Shown piece by piece: positions 59,821 to 64,000 of a stretch of DNA of 64,000 nt (the stretch's first letter is position 1; each line of letters opens with the position of its first letter). Both the position numbers and the translations under genes were made by a program. This DNA is from Streptomyces sp. HUAS YS2 (GTDB lineage Bacteria > Actinomycetota > Actinomycetes > Streptomycetales > Streptomycetaceae): assembly GCF_033343995.1 (NCBI RefSeq), contig NZ_CP137573.1, positions 6,481,001 to 6,545,000 of the forward strand, read 5' to 3'. Below the pieces are notes generated by a model. It saw nothing but the letters and a program-made list of their open reading frames with translations. It was not told the origin of the DNA and ran no database searches.

Positions 59821-60485
59821 CCTGGTCGGAGATGCAGCCCCTGCTGGAGCAGGGCACGATCGACACCCTCTACATGGTCCTGTGGGCCACGGTCGTCTCC
59901 GTGCTCGGCGGACTGCCGCTCGGCCTCCTCCTCGTCCTCACCGACAAGGGCGGCCTGCTGCAGAACACCGCGGTCAACAAGGTGATCGGCGTGATCGTGA
60001 ACATCGGCCGTTCGCTGCCGTTCATCATCCTGCTGATCGCCCTGATCCCCTTCACCACCTTCGTCGTCGGCACGTTCATCGGCCCGACCGCGATGATCGT
60101 CCCGCTCGCCATCGGCGCCATCCCGTTCTTCGCGCGCCTCGTCGAGACGGCCGTCCGCGAGGTCGACCACGGACTGGTCGAAGCCGTCCAGTCCATGGGC
60201 GGCTCGGTGCCCACGATCATCCGCAAGGTGCTCCTCCCGCAGGCCCTGCCCTCGCTCGTCTCCGCGATCACCACCACCGTGATCGTCCTCATCGGCTACT
60301 CGGCGATGGCCGGCGCGGTCGGCGGCGAAGGCCTCGGCTCCAAGGCCATCACCTACGGCTACCAGCGCTTCGACACCCAGTTCATGCTGGTCACCGTCGT
60401 CGTCCTGATCGCGATCGTGACCGTCGTCCAGCTCGTCGGGGACGGCGTCGTCCGCCTCCTCGCCCGCCGCGGTCGCACCGCGTAG
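59817..60485 (+). CDS. metI: Methionine ABC transporter permease
   Basis: A 222-residue permease with five to six helices and the ABC contact (EAA) loop AVQSMGGSVPTIIRKVLLPQALPSL. GTG overlaps the metN stop. It pairs as a homodimer with MetN2 and MetQ. The ends of the helices (TDKGGLLQNTAVNKVIGVIVNIGRSLPFI) match the MetI family. Confidence 0.95.
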   Translation: MTWSEMQPLLEQGTIDTLYMVLWATVVSVLGGLPLGLLLVLTDKGGLLQNTAVNKVIGVIVNIGRSLPFIILLIALIPFTTFVVGTFIGPTAMIVPLAIGAIPFFARLVETAVREVDHGLVEAVQSMGGSVPTIIRKVLLPQALPSLVSAITTTVIVLIGYSAMAGAVGGEGLGSKAITYGYQRFDTQFMLVTVVVLIAIVTVVQLVGDGVVRLLARRGRTA

Positions 60486-60566
60486 CCCCTCGAACCCTCT
60501 CCACCCCAGCAGCCCGCACTTGTCGTGCTCGGGCGAAGTCCGCACCACCAGAAAGAGGCACTCTTC

Positions 60567-61424
60567 GTGCGTAAGAACATCAAGCTCACCGCCGCTGCCG
60601 CCGCCACCGCCGCGATCGCCCTGGGCCTCACCGCCTGCGGCACCTCCTCCGACCCGTCCGCCAAGGGCGAGGGCGGCAAGGCCGACGCGTCGAAGCCGCT
60701 CGTCGTCGCAGCGTCCCCGACGCCGCACGCCGACATCCTGAACTTCGTCAAGGACAAGCTGGCCGCCAAGGCCGGCCTGAAGCTGGAGGTGAAGGAGTTC
60801 ACCGACTACGTCCTGCCGAACACCGCCACCGAGTCCGGCCAGGTCGACGCCAACTTCTTCCAGCACAAGCCGTACCTCGACGACTTCAACAAGAAGAACA
60901 ACACCCACATCGTCCCGGTGGTCAACGTCCACCTGGAGCCGCTCGGCCTCTACTCCAAGAAGGTCAAGTCGGTGAAGGACATCAAGGCCGGCCAGACCGT
61001 CGCGGTCCCCAACGACACCACCAACGAGGGCCGCGCGCTCCACCTGCTCGCCGACAACGGCCTGATCACCCTGAAGGCGGGCGTCGGCACCGACGCCAAG
61101 CTCTCCGACATCACCGACAAGAAGGGCCTGGAGTTCAAGGAGCTGGAGGCCGCCACCGTGCCCCGCGCCCTGAACGACGTGGACGCCGCCGTCATCAACG
61201 GCAACTACGCCATCGAGGCCGACCTCAAGCCCGCCACCGACGCGCTGGTCCTGGAGAAGGCGGACGGCAACCCGTACGCCAACTTCCTGGCCGTCAAGGA
61301 GGGCAACGAGAAGGACGCCCGCGTCGCCAAGCTCGCCGAGCTCCTCAACTCGCCCGAGGTGAAGAAGTACATCGAGGACACGTACACCGGTTCGGTCATC
61401 CCGGCCTTCGGCGCCGCGAAGTAA
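60567..61424 (+). CDS. metQ: Methionine-binding lipoprotein
   Basis: A 285-residue NlpA-family lipoprotein. GTG at 60567, signal peptide with lipobox LTAC (Cys24), mature part from GTSSDPSAKG, and MetQ motifs such as VVAASPTPHADILNFVKD, YVLPNTATESGQVDANFFQHKPYL and VPNDTTNEGRALHLL. It hands methionine (or methionine derivatives) to MetNI from the outer membrane face. Two hairpins follow it. Confidence 0.95.
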   Translation: MRKNIKLTAAAAATAAIALGLTACGTSSDPSAKGEGGKADASKPLVVAASPTPHADILNFVKDKLAAKAGLKLEVKEFTDYVLPNTATESGQVDANFFQHKPYLDDFNKKNNTHIVPVVNVHLEPLGLYSKKVKSVKDIKAGQTVAVPNDTTNEGRALHLLADNGLITLKAGVGTDAKLSDITDKKGLEFKELEAATVPRALNDVDAAVINGNYAIEADLKPATDALVLEKADGNPYANFLAVKEGNEKDARVAKLAELLNSPEVKKYIEDTYTGSVIPAFGAAK

Positions 61425-61441
61425 CACCCCGCCACATCCGA

Positions 61442-61460
61442 CGTGCCGTCAAGCGGCACG
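61442..61460 (+). terminator. Hairpin after metQ
   Basis: CGTGCCG and CGGCACG form a seven-base stem with a five-base loop, 18 bases after the metQ stop. It probably ends metNIQ together with the next hairpin. Confidence 0.55.
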
Positions 61461-61479
61461 CGCAGTACTGTCCTTGTGA

Positions 61480-61519
61480 CGAAGGCCCTACGCATCCCGT
61501 CCGGTGCGCGGGGCCTTCG
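61480..61519 (+). terminator. Second hairpin downstream of metQ
   Basis: CGAAGGCCC and GGGCCTTCG pair across a 22-base loop, 55 bases after the metQ stop. Confidence 0.5.
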
Positions 61520-61622
61520 CCGCCTGCCGCCCACCCCCGACCCGGCCATGCACACCCGCGGCCCCATGCTGCATGCTGTGCGTTCACGGTCTCTTCGGAC
61601 GCTTCTCGGCATGGAGCTGCGC

Positions 61623-62258
61623 ATGACTACCACCTTTCCGGACATCTCCATCAGCACGGACCGGTTGGTGCTGCGCCCGTACGAAGAGGCCGACATCCCC
61701 GCCTTCGTGGAGATGATGAACGACGAACTCGTCACCGCCTGGACCTCCGTTCCGCATCCGTACACCCGCTCCGACGCCGAGGACTGGGTGCGCAGGATCG
61801 CTCCTGCGGAGAGAACCGAAGGCCGCGGCATCGTCTTCGCCGTCACCGAGTTCCTGACGCAGCGTCTGGTCGGCACCGTCCACCTGCACAGCACCGACTG
61901 GCGCACCGGAGCCACCGGGGTCGCCTACGTGACCGCCCCCTGGGCCCGCGGCGAGGGCTACGCCACCGAGTCCGTCCTCGCGGTCGCCCAGTGGCTGTTC
62001 CGCGACCGCGGCTTCGAACGCATGGAGCTGCGCACCGCCGCCGACAACACCGCCTCCCAGCAGGTCGCCCAGAAGATCGGCTGCATCAGCGAGGGCGTGC
62101 TGCGCAACGCCTGGATCGTGCGCCACCAGACCGACGCCGGCGACTGGACCGAGCTCAGGACCGACCTGATCGTCTGGAGCCTGCTCCCCGAGGACCTCGA
62201 GGGCGTCGCGGACCAGATGGCAGACGCCGGATACACCTCCTTCGCCGACTGGAGCTGA
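61623..62258 (+). CDS. GNAT-family (RimJ/RimL-like) N-acetyltransferase
   Basis: A 211-residue protein with the RimL-type layout: ISTDRLVLRPYEEADIPAFVEM at the start, the TAPWARGEGYATESVLAVAQWLF acetyl-CoA loop and TAADNTASQQVAQKIGCISEGVLRN. GGAG six bases before the ATG at 61623 supports this start over the ATG at 61611. Such enzymes acetylate protein N-termini or small amines. Stands alone after the metNIQ terminators. Confidence 0.85.
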   Translation: MTTTFPDISISTDRLVLRPYEEADIPAFVEMMNDELVTAWTSVPHPYTRSDAEDWVRRIAPAERTEGRGIVFAVTEFLTQRLVGTVHLHSTDWRTGATGVAYVTAPWARGEGYATESVLAVAQWLFRDRGFERMELRTAADNTASQQVAQKIGCISEGVLRNAWIVRHQTDAGDWTELRTDLIVWSLLPEDLEGVADQMADAGYTSFADWS

Positions 62259-62321
62259 TCCGGGTACCCTCGGGCAGGGTCTGTCTTCCGGACCAGCCAC
62301 GACCTCAGGAGACACGCGACG

Positions 62322-63548
62322 ATGGCCGACCGGGTCACGGTGATCGGCTGGGACGGATCTCCCCTCACCGCGGCGGCCCGGTCCGCGCTCTCGGCCGCCA
62401 CGCTGGTGGCCGGCGCCGCACACCACCTCGCCCTGCCCGAGGTGCCGCCCGGCGCCGAGCGCATCCGCCTCGGCAGCGTCGACCTGGCCGCCCGCCGCAT
62501 CGCCGGACACCGCGGCACCGCGGTCGTCCTCGCCGACGGCGACCCCGGCTTCTTCGGCGTCGTCCGCACCCTGCGCGCCCCCGAGCACGGCCTGGAGGTC
62601 GAGGTCGTCCCGGCCGTCTCCTCCGTCGCCGCCGCCTTCGCCCGGGCCGGCATGCCCTGGGACGACGCCCGCGTCGTCGTCGCCCACCAGCGCACCCTGC
62701 GCCGCGCCGTCAACGTCTGCCGCGCCCACCCCAAGGTCTGCGTCCTCACCTCGCCCGGCGCCGGCCCCGCCGAACTCGCCCTGCTCCTCGACGGCGTCCA
62801 CCGCACCTTCGTCATCTGCGAGGAACTCGGCACGGACCGCGAGCAGGTCACCGTCCTCACCTCCGACAAGGCCGCCGACCACGTCTGGCGCGACCCCAAC
62901 GTCGTCCTCGTCATCGGCGGCGGAGCCCCCGCGGGCGGAGGCTGGCTGATGGGCCACGACACCCCCGCCGAACGCGACTGGGTCCTGCCCTCGGACGAGT
63001 ACGGGGAGGACACCGGCCCCGGCGAGTCCCCGACCCTGCGCGCCGCCCAGCTGGCCAGGCTCGGCCCCCGCGTCGGCGACCTCGTCTGGGACATCGGCAG
63101 CGGCTCCGGCGCGCTCGCCGTGGAGGCCGCCCGGTTCGGCGCCGCGGTCATCGCCGTCGACGCCGACCCGGCCGCCTGCGCCCGCGTCGAGGCCGCCGCG
63201 CGCCGCTTCGGCGTCCAGCTCCAGGCCGTGCCCGGCCGCGCCCCGCACGTCCTGGAACGGCTGCCCGAGCCCGACGTCGTCCGCATCGGGGCGGGCGGCG
63301 CCGCGGTGGTCACCGCCGTCGCCGACCGCCGCCCCGAACGCATCGTCGCGCACGCCACCACCCGTGACGGGGCCGAGGCGATCGGCACCGCCCTCGCCGA
63401 CGGCGGCTACACCGTCGAATGCGCGCTGCTCCAGTCCGTCGAACTCGACCCGGGCGACTGGTCGGAACGCGAACGATCGGTCGTGTTCCTGCTGTCCGGA
63501 CGCCGTGTCGACGCCCCGTCCCTTCGCAGGGGCGACTCCCACCCGTGA
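62322..63548 (+). CDS. CobL-like precorrin-6Y C5,15-methyltransferase (CbiE-CbiT fusion)
   Basis: A 408-residue fusion. Residues 1-205 are the CbiE tetrapyrrole methylase domain (VTVIGWDGSPLT, ADGDPGFFGVVRTL, EVVPAVSSVAAAFARAGMPW). Residues 215-390 are the CbiT methyltransferase domain with VWDIGSGSGALAVEAARFG and VDADPAA. The segment before it, usually with a HDGQxTKxEVR motif, reads DTGPGESPTLRAAQLARLGP, so the expected Thr-Lys pair is absent. Other cobalamin genes are not in the window. It may be a diverged paralogue; activity is uncertain. Confidence 0.75.
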   Translation: MADRVTVIGWDGSPLTAAARSALSAATLVAGAAHHLALPEVPPGAERIRLGSVDLAARRIAGHRGTAVVLADGDPGFFGVVRTLRAPEHGLEVEVVPAVSSVAAAFARAGMPWDDARVVVAHQRTLRRAVNVCRAHPKVCVLTSPGAGPAELALLLDGVHRTFVICEELGTDREQVTVLTSDKAADHVWRDPNVVLVIGGGAPAGGGWLMGHDTPAERDWVLPSDEYGEDTGPGESPTLRAAQLARLGPRVGDLVWDIGSGSGALAVEAARFGAAVIAVDADPAACARVEAAARRFGVQLQAVPGRAPHVLERLPEPDVVRIGAGGAAVVTAVADRRPERIVAHATTRDGAEAIGTALADGGYTVECALLQSVELDPGDWSERERSVVFLLSGRRVDAPSLRRGDSHP

Positions 63549-63550
63549 CC

Positions 63551-63577
63551 TTGGGCGCACCCGGCGCCAGGTAGGCT
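63551..63577 (+). promoter_or_regulatory. Promoter-like pair in the gap before the last gene
   Basis: TTGGGC (63551-63556) and TAGGCT (63572-63577) are 15 bases apart, a little short. The rest of the 304-base gap (63549-63852) holds no convincing gene. A GGCAATTGGTTCACCAATGTCC stretch with ATTGG/CCAAT arms (about 63611-63630) is the only other visible symmetry. Confidence 0.35.
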
Positions 63578-63835
63578 GGCCGATCGTTGTACCGCACCCA
63601 GGCGTTCGGCAATTGGTTCACCAATGTCCGGAAAAGGTGGCCCGATTGGGTCGCTCCTGTGGTACGGGTCAACCGGGGGACGCGCGACGTGGCGCAGTCC
63701 ACAGCGCACCGTGGCGGATCTCCCTGCCACGATGGCCGGAGGCCGCGAGAATGCTTCGTGTTCGCGTGCCATTCGTGCCGCGCGGCGCGGACGCTCGTTC
63801 TTGTTGACGGGCGAAGGTCTGAAGGAGCACAACCG

Positions 63836-63856
63836 ATGGGCGAGGGGTACGCATGA
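63836..63856 (+). CDS. Six-codon mini-ORF overlapping the last gene's start
   Basis: ATG GGC GAG GGG TAC GCA TGA lies eight bases after GAAGGAG, the best ribosome site of the region, and its stop overlaps the next ATG (ATGA). It encodes only MGEGYA. It may be a translational-coupling device. Whether it is translated is untested. Confidence 0.35.
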   Translation: MGEGYA

Positions 63857-64000
63857 CGGACACCGGCCAGGTCCCGGGCGAGGGGCTGCCGGAGAACGCA
63901 GGCATGGTCGAGCAGCCGGGCATCCCCGCTCCGGGCGCGTACACCTTCCTGGACCCCTCCGAGAGCGCAGCCGAGGACGACGAGATTCTGCTGATGCCGG
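63853..64000 (+). CDS. Start of an unrecognised protein, cut by the window end
   Basis: Forty-nine codons are visible, beginning MTDTGQVPGEGLPENAGMVE and continuing in an acidic, Pro/Gly-rich low-complexity stretch to AEDDEILLMP. GAGGGG is five bases before the ATG. No domain is visible yet, so I cannot name a family. The acidic N-terminus suggests a cytoplasmic, disordered tail. The frame is open at the window edge. Confidence 0.6.
   Translation, partial: MTDTGQVPGEGLPENAGMVEQPGIPAPGAYTFLDPSESAAEDDEILLMP

Overview
The window is very GC-rich. Its genes have GTG and TTG starts, ATGA/GTGA overlaps, GC-loaded third codon positions and Streptomyces-style TAGGCT -10 hexamers placed directly before start codons. 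Together with the gene order (glnA4 cluster, infC-rpmI-rplT, pheST, argCJBDR/argH, metNIQ) this points to a Streptomyces chromosome, core region. I saw no rRNA, tRNA, CRISPR, transposase, phage or integrase gene.

Layout. 1-6.8 kb: a divergent amine-utilisation cluster. The minus strand carries a FadR-type regulator, an ethanolamine-type permease and a gamma-glutamyl hydrolase; the plus strand carries a GlnA4-like gamma-glutamylamide synthetase, an aldehyde dehydrogenase and an SDR. Together they can be read as import, gamma-glutamylation, two oxidations and hydrolysis back to glutamate. 6.8-13.4 kb: membrane and surface genes (DUF2510 protein, D-threonine-aldolase-like PLP enzyme, Pro/Ala-repeat membrane protein overlapping a mycosin-like protease, SseB-like protein, DUF1844 protein). 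13.4-21.3 kb: translation block (infC with an attenuator-like leader and an apparent AUC start, rpmI, rplT, SpoU methyltransferase, PAS histidine kinase, pheS, pheT).

21.4-28.6 kb: regulators and redox (LuxR/TPR regulator, an ICMT-like methyltransferase convergent with it, flavin monooxygenase, small TPR protein, SpoIIE-type phosphatase, NsdA-like regulator, Nudix hydrolase). 28.7-37.8 kb: single metabolic genes (3-hydroxybutyryl-CoA dehydrogenase, GHL10 hydrolase, DUF1918, EamA exporter divergent from a MocR regulator, GNAT, a histidine-phosphatase homologue without its catalytic histidines, RlmG-like methyltransferase, VOC protein, membrane protein). 37.8-41.1 kb: a large secreted subtilase.

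41.2-49.9 kb: arginine biosynthesis argC-(39-codon ORF)-argJ-argB-argD-argR, then an L,D-transpeptidase and a HEAT-repeat protein on the other strand, then argH. Both arg promoters carry ARG-box-like sequences. 49.9-58.2 kb: HAD protein, TetR/MFS pair with a clear operator, beta-helix membrane protein, acyltransferase, glycerophosphodiesterase, sigma-like factor, GNAT and two small membrane proteins. 58.4-64 kb: metNIQ methionine importer preceded by a 28-residue leader peptide ending in a Cys/Met run, a GNAT, a CobL-like protein and the start of an unrecognised gene.

The observations most worth a second look are the Cys/Met leader peptide of metNIQ, the doubly coupled small ORF between argC and argJ, the infC leader and AUC start, the ethanolamine cluster with its own permease, and the catalytically stripped histidine-phosphatase homologue.
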